Shown here: piece after piece, positions 43,382 through 51,329 of the stretch
Position numbering within the stretch: the stretch's first letter is position 1
Layout: every line of letters starts with the position of its first letter
Source: CAZSXS01 sp964611385
GTDB taxonomy: Bacteria; Bacillota; Clostridia; Lachnospirales; CAYPQA01
DNA: 64,000 nucleotides
Reading direction: 5' to 3'
Assembly (NCBI GenBank): GCA_964611385.1
Contig: CAZSXS010000003.1
Coordinates: 1 to 64,000 of the forward strand
The notes under the pieces: model-generated
The model's database searches: none
What the model saw: only the letters and a program-made list of their open reading frames with translations
What the model was told of the DNA's origin: nothing
Translations under genes and position numbers: made by a program

Positions 43382-43981
43382 TTACTCAAAAATGCTCTCC
43401 ACCAATTGTTTTGCAATAAATTGGAATGCGGCTAAATAGTCAAATTCAATTGGTAAATTAACATTGACTTTGCAAGCAACGCTTGATAACAAAACACTTA
43501 AAGCAGACAATGCAATTGTTTCTGAAACTTTAAGTTTAAGCTTTGCCCGTTCCATCGCTTTGCGAAAAAGGTCTGTACTGTCAACAACCAGCTGCTGCTT
43601 CATAGGCGTAGATAATTTGTTATAAAACGAAGTAAAATCGGGTGTTTTCACATCATAAAGAAAGGGCTTGCTTTCGTATTCATGATAGAGCTGAACCAAA
43701 GCTCTTTCAAAACTTGCCTTTCCACCATTATCATCAAATTGTTTCAAAAACCATTGATTGATTGAAGTATGGGCTTCCAGTAAAACTTCAAAGAACAACT
43801 CTTCCTTTGTGGAGTATAAGTTATAGAATGCTCCTGTGGATATTTCTGCCTTTTTGCATAAATCATTGATGCTTGTTTCCTTATATCCTTGCTCTAGCCA
43901 AAATGATAGGCAACTGTCTTTCAATTTGCTCTTTATCTGGATTTTATCATCTGGGCTAAAGACTTTTTTACCCCTTGCCAT
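43382..43981 (-). CDS. TetR family transcriptional regulator
   Basis: A 199-residue repressor-type protein with an N-terminal TetR helix-turn-helix (TSINDLCKKAEISTGAFYNL, residues ~40-60, then YSTKEELFFEVL). The C-terminal ligand domain is undefined. AAGGAGG stands seven bases before the ATG. It heads an operon of three very small genes, and a palindrome lies between its promoter and start, so autoregulation is likely. Confidence 0.92.
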   Translation of the reverse strand: MARGKKVFSPDDKIQIKSKLKDSCLSFWLEQGYKETSINDLCKKAEISTGAFYNLYSTKEELFFEVLLEAHTSINQWFLKQFDDNGGKASFERALVQLYHEYESKPFLYDVKTPDFTSFYNKLSTPMKQQLVVDSTDLFRKAMERAKLKLKVSETIALSALSVLLSSVACKVNVNLPIEFDYLAAFQFIAKQLVESIFE

Positions 43982-44010
43982 TGAGTAGCCTCCTTGTTAA
44001 GAATTTATCT

Positions 44011-44024
44011 TATGAATATTCATA
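44011..44024. promoter_or_regulatory. Palindromic operator candidate of the TetR gene
   Basis: TATGAATATTCATA is a perfect 14-base palindrome located 30 bases before the tetR start and just after the -10 element. Confidence 0.6.
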
Positions 44025-44036
44025 TCTTATATTCAT

Positions 44037-44065
44037 GTAATAATAGAATTCTATTCTTTTGTCAA
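44037..44065 (-). promoter_or_regulatory. Putative promoter of the tetR operon
   Basis: On the minus strand TTGACA (44065-44060) and TATTAC (44042-44037) are separated by 17 bases. The palindromic operator candidate lies immediately downstream. Confidence 0.5.
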
Positions 44066-44128
44066 GAGCTTTTTTTGAGTTAATTAAAATTATTTTTTGG
44101 ATTCATAAATGAGGAACTTTAATAGGCG

Positions 44129-44157
44129 TTGATGACCGAAGTTCCATATGGTATGAT
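44129..44157 (+). promoter_or_regulatory. Putative promoter of the DUF2461 gene
   Basis: TTGATG at 44129 and TATGAT at 44152 with a 17-base spacer. The inverted arms GGAACTT (44113-44119) and AAGTTCC (44139-44145) flank and overlap the -35 region and could be an operator. Confidence 0.5.
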
Positions 44158-44194
44158 ATCTTAAAAACTTATAAAATTACTTGGGGGAAACAGT

Positions 44195-44869
44195 ATGTTT
44201 ACACAAAAAACCTTTGACTTCTTAATTCAAAACTACATCAACAATAGCAAAACATGGTTTTTAGAACACAAAAACGAATATCACGAATATGTTTTAACGC
44301 CCCTCACCGAACTTGCAATAGTACTTGGCCCCACGCTCGAGGCAATCGACGGGCAAATCATAACCGAACCAAAGGTAGATAAAACCATTTCCCGTATCTA
44401 TCGTGACATACGGTTTTCAAAGAACAAAACGCTGTACAGGGAAGAAATGTGGTTGTCTTTTCGCCGGGATAAAAAAGCATTTCCAGGGTATCCCGAATTT
44501 TTCTTCGTGGTCACGCCGAATGAGTTTCTCTACGGCTGTGGGTATTATGCCGCTGCTTCCAACGTTATGGACTGTATCCGTAACCTGATACTTGATCAAA
44601 ATCCGATGTTTTTAGCGGCCCAAAACGCTTACGAGGGACAGTCAGAGTTTGTGATAGAAGGCGACCTATACAAGAAAAGCAAATACCCTCAACAGCCCGA
44701 AAGCATACGAGCCTGGCTTGATAGAAAGAGCATTTGTTTTATGGTGAAAAGCAAAGACTTTTCCGAGCTGTTTTCAGACAGACTTCACACTAAGGTTATG
44801 TCAATATATAAGCAAATGGAACCAATCTATCAATTTCTGGTTTACGCTGAGCAAAAAACAAGGGGATAA
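44195..44869 (+). CDS. DUF2461 domain protein
   Basis: A 224-residue soluble protein of the DUF2461 family. The start TFDFLIQNYINNSKTWFLEH, the central RIYRDIRFSKNKTLYREEMW and the later FLYGCGYYAAAS are its hallmarks. No enzymatic role is established for the family. A GGGGGAAA site precedes ATG 44195. It stands alone under its own promoter in the accessory region. Confidence 0.85.
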   Translation: MFTQKTFDFLIQNYINNSKTWFLEHKNEYHEYVLTPLTELAIVLGPTLEAIDGQIITEPKVDKTISRIYRDIRFSKNKTLYREEMWLSFRRDKKAFPGYPEFFFVVTPNEFLYGCGYYAAASNVMDCIRNLILDQNPMFLAAQNAYEGQSEFVIEGDLYKKSKYPQQPESIRAWLDRKSICFMVKSKDFSELFSDRLHTKVMSIYKQMEPIYQFLVYAEQKTRG

Positions 44870-44928
44870 TAGGCATCCGGCTTTGATATTTATTTATGAA
44901 ACTTTTCTAAATGTTTCAAAGCATTTTC

Positions 44929-44959
44929 TTGACTCTGACACCGTGTCGTACTTTATAAT
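44929..44959 (+). promoter_or_regulatory. MerR-type promoter with 19-bp spacer and central dyad
   Basis: TTGACT (44929-44934) and TATAAT (44954-44959) are separated by 19 bases, the overlong spacer typical of MerR-activated promoters. GACAC-C-GTGTC (44937-44947), a perfect inverted repeat, sits in the spacer. The first gene downstream encodes a MerR protein. Confidence 0.8.
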
Positions 44960-44986
44960 CAAAAAGAAAAGAAATGAGGACATATT

Positions 44987-46003
44987 ATGGAGCTTCAAAC
45001 CATCAGTCAAGTTTCAAGGGATTACGGAATTTCCACCAGAATGTTACGTTATTACGAAAATGTGGGCTTAATTCAAAGCCAGCGGAAAGACGATTATGCT
45101 TACCGGGTTTATGACGAAACTGCCGTGAGCCGTTTGCGGCAAATCGTTGTCCTACGTAAGCTGCGTGTTCCTGTTAAGCAAATCATAAGTATACTGAATA
45201 ACTCCGATGCTGTGGAAGCAGTGGAAATTTTTAGGCAAAATATAAGCCAAATAGACAGCGAAATCACTGCGCTATCTACCGTTAAATCCATTTTGATGCG
45301 CTTTATTGAGGAAATTAATGAAAAAGCTGATGTTAACCTAAAACTTCTCGGTGATGAAGCTGTGTACGCCGTTATAAGCTCTCTTTCTTTTTCCAATAAC
45401 CAGATTAAAGAAACGAAGGAGGATTTATCAGTGGAAGAGTTAAACAAGGCGAATGAAGAATTAATGAAACTGGAAGACAAAGATGTGCGGATTGTGTATT
45501 TGCCGCCCATGACTGTGGCTGCCGCTTACGCATCGGGAGAAGGCTGCGAAGGCAAAGCACTAGACAGGATAAGTGCATTTACAAAAGAGAGCGGGTTGTT
45601 AATGATTAAGCCAGATGCACGCAGCTTCGGCTTTGACTGCTCTCAGGGTTCTGTCGGAATTGGCGAAGGCTCACAAGTATATGAAGTGTGGGTGTCTGTT
45701 CCAGATGATATGGAGATACCTGAACCACTTGTGAGACGAGTGTTTCGTGGTGGATTATATGCTGCTCATGTGTTAAGGGCATGGGATTTTCAGGATTGGC
45801 GGCGACTGAGGGAATGGGTTAATGCAAGCGATAAATACGATAATGACTGGGGATCAGCACGATGGGAATCACCCGAAACGGTCTTTGGTCAAGGCTTTGA
45901 AGAAACTTTGAATTTCTATAACTACATTCTAAAGCATAACTCTGAAATGAACTATTTACAGCTTGATTTACTGTTTCCTATCAAGGAGAAAGTAAATGGA
46001 TGA
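44987..46003 (+). CDS. MerR-family regulator with GyrI-like effector domain
   Basis: A 338-residue regulator. Residues 1-75 are a MerR winged helix (ISQVSRDYGISTRMLRYYEN). A coiled-coil dimerisation helix follows (~80-115), and a linker leads to a C-terminal GyrI/AraC-effector-type domain (~165-335) that binds small amphipathic molecules in relatives. It probably activates its own promoter by untwisting the 19-bp spacer when ligand is bound. It overlaps the DUF6273 gene by eight bases. Confidence 0.9.
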   Translation: MELQTISQVSRDYGISTRMLRYYENVGLIQSQRKDDYAYRVYDETAVSRLRQIVVLRKLRVPVKQIISILNNSDAVEAVEIFRQNISQIDSEITALSTVKSILMRFIEEINEKADVNLKLLGDEAVYAVISSLSFSNNQIKETKEDLSVEELNKANEELMKLEDKDVRIVYLPPMTVAAAYASGEGCEGKALDRISAFTKESGLLMIKPDARSFGFDCSQGSVGIGEGSQVYEVWVSVPDDMEIPEPLVRRVFRGGLYAAHVLRAWDFQDWRRLREWVNASDKYDNDWGSARWESPETVFGQGFEETLNFYNYILKHNSEMNYLQLDLLFPIKEKVNG

Positions 46004-46586
46004 TTTTAAAGTCGGCTCAACCATTGCATTTGGCAGTTTCAACTGGCGCGTGCTTGCCGTACAAAATAACGCAGCTTTGATTATAACTGAAGAAATCATA
46101 GAAAGGCGCTCTTACCATGATGTTTATAAAGAAATAACATGGGCTGAGTGCTCACTACGAAAATATCTTAACGATGAATTTTATTACAGATTCACCGTAG
46201 CGGATAAATCAAGAATAGCTCGGGTATTAAACAAAAATCCTGACAATCAGTGGTACGGTTCAAAAGGTGGAGCAGATACTGAAGATAACATATTTTTATT
46301 AAGCATAGAAGAAGTGGTATGTAAATATTTCGGTGATAGCAGCGAAAAGTTATACAACCCCGGGAAAAATCAAAGATATTGGTTTGAAAGAAAAGATGAA
46401 AACAACAGCAAGCGAGCATTAGGACATTGGTGGTGGCTTCGATCGCCTGGTCGCGTTAATGTGAAAGCTGTGTACATTCACGGTGACGGTAATATCGGTA
46501 TTCAAGGCAATAATATATTGAAAGGCAATATTGCCGATGGTTATTGTGCGGGCGGCGTTCGTCCCGCTTTATGGCTGAAATTGTGA
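45996..46586 (+). CDS. DUF6273 domain protein
   Basis: A 196-residue protein of the DUF6273 family, recognisable from GSTIAFGSFNWRVLAV at the start, CSLRKYLNDEFYYRF, HWWWLRSPG and the end GGVRPALWLKL. The fold is related to formylglycine-enzyme/C-type-lectin-like domains. No signal peptide is present. GAGAAAG lies near the ATG, within the merR gene, so its translation is coupled to the regulator. The function is unknown; the pairing suggests the regulator controls it. Confidence 0.85.
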   Translation: MDDFKVGSTIAFGSFNWRVLAVQNNAALIITEEIIERRSYHDVYKEITWAECSLRKYLNDEFYYRFTVADKSRIARVLNKNPDNQWYGSKGGADTEDNIFLLSIEEVVCKYFGDSSEKLYNPGKNQRYWFERKDENNSKRALGHWWWLRSPGRVNVKAVYIHGDGNIGIQGNNILKGNIADGYCAGGVRPALWLKL

Positions 46587-46634
46587 TTTCAAGAATGGGT
46601 ATGTGAGCAGCCAGATCTGAGATTTGGCGGCAAA

Positions 46635-46664
46635 AAAGCGAGTGCTAGGGTAAGCACTCGCTTT
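46635..46664 (-). terminator. Terminator of the broken MFS gene
   Basis: AAAGCGAGTGCT and AGCACTCGCTTT form a 12-bp stem with a six-base loop; the minus strand continues with a T6 run. Confidence 0.85.
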
Positions 46665-47671
46665 AAGTTTGCAAAGAAACTGCCGTAAAAGCTTGGACAA
46701 CTGCAAGGCATTTACAAATAAAATCTCCGTTATAGCCATAAGCATAAATGAAAGAGCAAAAATTGGAATGACGTAATGGTTCCATATTACGGAAAAGATT
46801 ATCAGAAAAATACATGCTAGCGCGTTAAGAAGAAATATCTGCCTAATGGAAGATATCTTTTTTTGTACCATTGGTGCGAGTATATTACCCAAAGCGATGA
46901 AAACAAACCTCACAGTTAGAATCGCACTAACCCATATTTCGCTGAGTTGAAAGTCAATTATAATGAGGGCATCAAATTCATCCAGATAACCTCCAATGCT
47001 TGCGAAAAATACTAAAAACAGTATGGAAACTAGAGCAACCCCACTTCCTATGATAAAAGTACCTGCTTTTTTAAATGTCTCAAAAAAACCTGTGTGCTCT
47101 TCGCTTAATCGCTCTGAATAAAAGTTTTTCTCCCTTATTTGTAACGCAAATAATACATTGCCGAAGCATATTGCTGCGGATATTAGCGCAATGCTTTCTA
47201 CACTGATGAAGCTAGCAATGATACCTGCCGATGCAATACCAACAATAGTACCCGCATTTGCGTAAAATTGGGCCTTTCCATACACTGTGGTGAAGCTTTC
47301 TTCACATCTATCGCTTTTCAAATTATCATAGATTAAACCTTCTTCCGTTCCAGAAGTGAATGCTCCTGCAATAGCCCAAAAAACAAACCCAGTCGCAAAC
47401 AGAAGAAACGTATGGAAAAAAACCATATAATGAAACATAAGCCCTTTAACATTGCTGCTATAGCAAGCATATTTCTTCTGTTCCATCTATCTGCTAAAAT
47501 CCCAGAAGGAATTTCAAATGTTAGGCTAAATGCACTCCAAAGTGCAATTAATACAGAAATATCTGTAACAGACATTCCCCTATTGATGAACAAAATCGTA
47601 TAAAAAGCATATATGGGCAAGCACTGACTTATGAATTTGTAAATGTATAACGCCTTGACATTAAATGCCAT
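46663..47671 (-). pseudogene. Frameshifted MFS transporter gene
   Basis: Two frames together encode one MFS protein. The first (from ATG 47671) carries the N-terminal spans with FEIPSGILADRWNRRN; the second continues with TGFVFWAIAGAFTSGTEEGL. They join at a homopolymer of seven A on the + strand (47416-47422), where one extra base would restore the frame. Near the 3' end the open frame runs through the terminator, while another frame ends VVQAFTAVSLQT at TAA 46665-46663, right at the hairpin, pointing to a second one-base loss near 46710. The combined length (~335 residues) is short for an MFS protein, so further loss is likely. A sequencing error at the homopolymer is the alternative for the first break. 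Confidence 0.75.
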
Positions 47672-47837
47672 CACTTTCATCTCCTCCAAATTTTTATCCT
47701 ATAGTATGAACAATATAGCTTTACTTGGAGGGCCTCGGTTTCTTATAGGATTTGAGGCTTAACAAGGAGGCCTAATCGTATTCATTTGTATCATCTCCCA
47801 TTCGATGTAGCCCATTGGCATTTCTAAAATGATTCCT

Positions 47838-49016
47838 TTAAAATTGATCGACTGTTACCTTCACAAATTTATTCTTCCCTCGGCTAAGCACAAAGGTTGC
47901 TGGGGCCTCAATCTCCAGGGCAATATCCGTTACAGGTTTCCCGTCGAGCTTGATTCCCCCTCCAGCGATCAGTCTTCTGGCATCCCCGTTGGAGGAGGCG
48001 AAACCAAGCTGAACCAGAAGTTCTATGATACCCAGCTTCGATGCTGAGAAGCTTTGGGACGGGATATTTTCTGGCAGTTTCCCAGCGGCAACCTCCTTGT
48101 AACGTGCCTCGGCAGGAGCGATGTGTTCTTCCCCGTGGTATAGTTGGATCAAGGTTCTGGCATAGAGAAAATGTGCTTCCCGAATGTCGGCTTGGATTGC
48201 GGCTTCATAGATATCCGCCGGAACATCCGTAGTTAGGCGGAAATAATCAAACAAGAGGGGATCAGGGATCTTCATACATTTTTCAAACATCTGTTCGGGT
48301 GCTTCGTCTATACCGATGTAGTTGTCCAGAGATTTACTCATCTTTTCCGTGCCGTCAAGACCAATCAAAAGCGGGAAAGTGATCACTTCCTGCTGCTCCT
48401 GGCCGTAATCCTTTTGAAGCTCTCGCCCTACCAAGAGATTGAAGGTCTGGTCAGTGCCGCCTACCTCAATATCCGCATGTAGGGCAACGCTATCATAGCC
48501 CTGCATGAGGGGATAAAAGATTTCGTGGAGGCCAATGGCCTGATTTTCGTTATAACGCTTCGAAAAGTCGTCCCGCTCCATGATCCTGGCTAGGGTGTAT
48601 TTCCCAGCAAGCAGCAGCACATCTGCAAAATTCATTTTAGACAACCACTCCGAATTGTAGGTGATGATGGTCTTTTCTGGATCCAGAATCTTGGTCACCT
48701 GCTCGAAATAACTCTGCCCGTTAGCCCTTGTCTGTTCAAAAGTCAAGGGTTGACGGGTTTTGCTTTTCCCGGAGGGATCACCGATCATGCCTGTAAAATC
48801 ACCGATGACAAAGGCAATCTCGTGTCCCAAATCCTGAAACATCCGCAGCTTACGCAAGGCAACTGAATGTCCCAGATGTAAATCCGGTCGGCTAGGGTCA
48901 GCCCCCATTTTGATTTTGAGCTTTCTTCCACTTTTTAGCTTTGCAAAAAGACTTTCTTCAGAAAAAATGGAAACGGCATCCCGCTTTAGCATTTCAAAAA
49001 ACGCTTGTGTATTCAT
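47838..49016 (-). CDS. tyrS: Tyrosyl-tRNA synthetase
   Basis: A 392-residue class I synthetase that charges tRNA-Tyr. The HIGH motif is HLGH (residues 47-50) and KMSKS is at 225-229. GGTDQTFNLLVGRELQ is the tyrosine/tRNA-binding segment, and an S4 RNA-binding domain closes the protein (~residues 325-390). AGGAGG stands seven bases before ATG 49016. A strong terminator hairpin ends only 25 bases before the start codon, leaving no room for a promoter, so expression must pass through that hairpin. See the attenuator entry. Confidence 0.97.
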   Translation of the reverse strand: MNTQAFFEMLKRDAVSIFSEESLFAKLKSGRKLKIKMGADPSRPDLHLGHSVALRKLRMFQDLGHEIAFVIGDFTGMIGDPSGKSKTRQPLTFEQTRANGQSYFEQVTKILDPEKTIITYNSEWLSKMNFADVLLLAGKYTLARIMERDDFSKRYNENQAIGLHEIFYPLMQGYDSVALHADIEVGGTDQTFNLLVGRELQKDYGQEQQEVITFPLLIGLDGTEKMSKSLDNYIGIDEAPEQMFEKCMKIPDPLLFDYFRLTTDVPADIYEAAIQADIREAHFLYARTLIQLYHGEEHIAPAEARYKEVAAGKLPENIPSQSFSASKLGIIELLVQLGFASSNGDARRLIAGGGIKLDGKPVTDIALEIEAPATFVLSRGKNKFVKVTVDQF

Positions 49017-49040
49017 TCAAATACCTCCTAATTATATATA

Positions 49041-49142
49041 AAAAAACAGGCCAAGGCGAATAAAGCCTTGGCCTGTTAGTCCCATCATAAAGAAGGGCAA
49101 CACAACCAAAGCCTGTTTCCATAATAATAGGAAGCAGACTTT
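49041..49142 (-). promoter_or_regulatory. Predicted ribosome-mediated attenuator of tyrS
   Basis: Read on the minus strand there are three competing pairings. (1) 49142-49130 (AAAGTCTGCTTCC) pairs with 49120-49108 (GGAAACAGGCTTT), 12 of 13 positions, and its nine-base loop 49129-49121 is exactly three Tyr codons of the leader ORF. (2) 49112-49099 (GCTTTGGTTGTGTT) pairs with 49077-49065 (AACAGGCCAAGGC) over 13 pairs with one bulge, an antiterminator. (3) 49077-49065 pairs perfectly with 49057-49045, a 13-bp terminator followed by a T-run. Stalling at the Tyr codons would open (1), allow (2) and prevent (3). The T-box consensus (GGTGG-n-ACC) is not seen. Confidence 0.7.
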
Positions 49143-49303
49143 ACAGAATATGAAAAGCTATGCAATTGTGAATGGGTTTGCATATTGAATTGCAACTGCA
49201 TGTCTCTATGCAACTGTGTATTGGTATGCATTCGTATAGCCATATGCAGCTGTTCATCCATTTGCATAGGCAAATTGGATTGTAAATTCATGGTTGTGCC
49301 CAT
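49085..49303 (-). CDS. Leader ORF of tyrS, Met/His/Gln-rich with a Tyr triplet
   Basis: A 72-codon frame from ATG 49303 to TGA 49085, beginning six bases after the ydbC stop and ending seven bases before the terminator hairpin. An AAGGG site lies about 11 bases upstream. The first 48 residues are rich in Met, His and Gln, with the triplet QLH three times. The end is SYSVKSASYYYGNRLWL, with Tyr at 52, 59, 60 and 61. The three consecutive TAT codons sit in the loop of the first attenuator hairpin. The most likely job is a leader peptide that reports on charged tRNA-Tyr. Shorter forms could start at internal ATG codons; whether the full peptide has another role is unknown. Confidence 0.6.
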   Translation of the reverse strand: MGTTMNLQSNLPMQMDEQLHMAIRMHTNTQLHRDMQLQFNMQTHSQLHSFSYSVKSASYYYGNRLWLCCPSL

Positions 49304-49309
49304 CGTTCT

Positions 49310-49534
49310 TTATCCCTTCAAGTGTTCTTTCAGTATCTTCAATAGTGCCTCTGACTCGGTGTCCGACAGGGTGATACCCTTGCCCATCTTTTCATGGTCG
49401 GGCGACCACTCCCGGATATCCAGCTTCGGCTCCCGATCATTCCAGCTTACAAGATTTAACTCCTTGAGCCAACCCTTTGGGTTTTCTGATAAAATCCCCA
49501 GATGCTTCGTGATTTCATATTTGATTTCGGCCAT
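49310..49534 (-). CDS. ydbC: YdbC/PC4-like single-stranded-DNA-binding protein
   Basis: A 74-residue protein of the YdbC family, structurally like the eukaryotic coactivator PC4, which binds single-stranded nucleic acid. The motif HLGILSENPKGWLKELNLVS and HEKMGKGITLSDTE are characteristic. AAGGAG stands just before ATG 49534. It is followed within six bases by the tyrS leader ORF, and no promoter is seen between them. Confidence 0.88.
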   Translation of the reverse strand: MAEIKYEITKHLGILSENPKGWLKELNLVSWNDREPKLDIREWSPDHEKMGKGITLSDTESEALLKILKEHLKG

Positions 49535-49576
49535 GGTTATCTCCTTCGTTTATAATGATACTGGCTGCTTTACTAA

Positions 49577-50467
49577 TTATACAAGCCTTCCGATTAATTC
49601 TTCTCTATCTCCTGGAAGCAGATCAATGACGGGCAGTTCGATCATGGTATAGGCTCCGGGGGCTTGCTTTAAGGAAGCTCTGGCGCAGGAAAGCATCACT
49701 TGAGCGGTGAGGGCCGGATTGTTAATCTTCATGTTGAATTCAAACAGCTGGTTGTCTGTGGTGCCGGAGGTTCCCTTGCGCAGCATACTTACACCGTGGC
49801 CTCTGTCAATCAGTTCGTCTACATCCTTGACCTGGATGACATGGGTTTCGTCATGGCTGAAATAAGGGTCCGCCTTAATCAGTTCCGTTACATGGTTGAT
49901 GTCTGCACCCTCTTTAAGGCTCACATAAACCATACGGCGGTGAACCCCAGTGCCAAGCGGTATCGTCATGGACAGTGCTTTTTCCACACCCGCAATGCTC
50001 TTGGCGGCAACCGAATGCCCCATGCTCATGCCCGGGCCAAAATTCGTATAAGTAATACCCTTTGGTGCGCAAGCCTCCAGCAAAGTTCTGACCACTGAGT
50101 CACTGCCTGGATCCCAGCCGGCAGAAATAATAGCCACTGCCTTATTTTCCTTTGCAACGGGCATCAGCTTCGTTCTCAGATCGACAATGGACGTATGTAT
50201 GTCGAAGCTGTCTACCGTGTTGATCCCCATGGAAAGGTAAAGAGGAGCGATTTCAGGAATGCTTCTGGTAGGTGTGCAAAGCAGAGCGACATCAATCTTC
50301 CCTAGCTTTTTTATATCATCTGTGACGGGAATGCTTACGCCATCAACAACCTGCATTTCACCACCGTTTCGTCTTACGATACCCACCAATTCTACATCCT
50401 TGGCGGTTAATGCAGCTTGCACTGCAAACTTTCCGATGTTACCATATCCAACAATAGCAATTTTCAT
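49577..50467 (-). CDS. ddh: meso-Diaminopimelate dehydrogenase
   Basis: A 296-residue NADPH-dependent enzyme that makes meso-diaminopimelate in one step from tetrahydrodipicolinate, feeding lysine and peptidoglycan synthesis. It starts with the Rossmann motif IAIVGYGNIGKFAV and has SAGWDPGSDSVVR and FGPGMSMGHSVAAK as substrate-binding segments. GGAGG precedes ATG 50467. The presence of Ddh as a single-step route is typical of certain Clostridia and Bacteroidetes. Confidence 0.92.
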   Translation of the reverse strand: MKIAIVGYGNIGKFAVQAALTAKDVELVGIVRRNGGEMQVVDGVSIPVTDDIKKLGKIDVALLCTPTRSIPEIAPLYLSMGINTVDSFDIHTSIVDLRTKLMPVAKENKAVAIISAGWDPGSDSVVRTLLEACAPKGITYTNFGPGMSMGHSVAAKSIAGVEKALSMTIPLGTGVHRRMVYVSLKEGADINHVTELIKADPYFSHDETHVIQVKDVDELIDRGHGVSMLRKGTSGTTDNQLFEFNMKINNPALTAQVMLSCARASLKQAPGAYTMIELPVIDLLPGDREELIGRLV

Positions 50468-50485
50468 TGTGTTCCTCCATATATA

Positions 50486-51289
50486 TTAATTTTTTGTTGC
50501 CACAAAGGTAAGTCTTTCGCTGTTCGCACGGGGTTTTCTGCGGCGATAATCCTCATAGACCTTCAACAGCCTAAGACCGACTGTTTCCAGAAAGCCGCTA
50601 ATCTCCTCTAGCGAATACGCTCGTTCTAAATGTCTTTCAAAATATCTTCTATATATTATATCTTCCAGGTCGCTTTTATACGAGTCCTCCGATTCCTTGC
50701 AATCGCTTTTTATAAAAAAATCAATTTGATATTCATGAATCTTCTTTTTTTCATGGTAATGGTTTTCCCAGATCATGGCAGCATTTTCGTCATGCTCTGA
50801 AAAGACATTGTTGCCTAAAATATGCTTAAACTTATATTCCGTGTTCAAATCAAATAAAAAGAGGCCGCCGGGGTTCAGATAATTCTTAACTTTTTTAAAG
50901 ACGCCTATAAGCTCTTTGTCTTTCAGCAGATAATTCAAACCGTCACAAACACAAAGAATACTGTCCACCGTGCCGTAAAGTTCAAAATCCCTCATATCCT
51001 GGTGCAAGTATAAAATCTCCTTGGGAGAATTTTCTCTGGCCTGCATGAGCATTTCTTCTGAAGCATCCAATCCGATCACTTCATAGCCCTTTTCTGCCAA
51101 GAGACGGCAAACTTGGCCTGTCCCGCAGGCAAGCTCCAGGATGAGTTTCGCTTTTCCAGACATATCCCCTTGAACAAGGCCATATTCCTTCCAGATTTCC
51201 TCAATGAAGCGAACCCAGCGTTCGTAAGGTGCAGTCATAAACAAATCATAGACCTGGGCAAAATTGGTATAACAATCCATTCCGGGCAA
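50486..51289 (-). CDS. Class I SAM-dependent methyltransferase
   Basis: A 267-residue soluble methyltransferase. The SAM-binding motif LILELACGTGQVCRLL, then EVIGLDASEEMLMQAR and LYLHQDMRDFEL, define the fold. A DUF4942-like or other targeting domain is absent, so the substrate is unknown. TTG 51289 is given because AGGGG stands eight bases before it; ATG 51280 (CYTNFAQVYD start) is an alternative that fits the family better. It lies between chrA and ddh on the minus strand. Confidence 0.88.
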   Translation of the reverse strand: MPGMDCYTNFAQVYDLFMTAPYERWVRFIEEIWKEYGLVQGDMSGKAKLILELACGTGQVCRLLAEKGYEVIGLDASEEMLMQARENSPKEILYLHQDMRDFELYGTVDSILCVCDGLNYLLKDKELIGVFKKVKNYLNPGGLFLFDLNTEYKFKHILGNNVFSEHDENAAMIWENHYHEKKKIHEYQIDFFIKSDCKESEDSYKSDLEDIIYRRYFERHLERAYSLEEISGFLETVGLRLLKVYEDYRRRKPRANSERLTFVATKN

Positions 51290-51329
51290 GAAATCATCCC
51301 CTTTTTTTGTTTTTCATATAGTGACAGAC

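Noticed and set aside
49017..49303. T-box riboswitch upstream of tyrS
   Set aside because: The expected location and terminator are there, but the conserved GGTGG-n-ACC T-box and the stem I motifs are not found on the minus strand. The alternative pairings fit a leader-peptide attenuator better.
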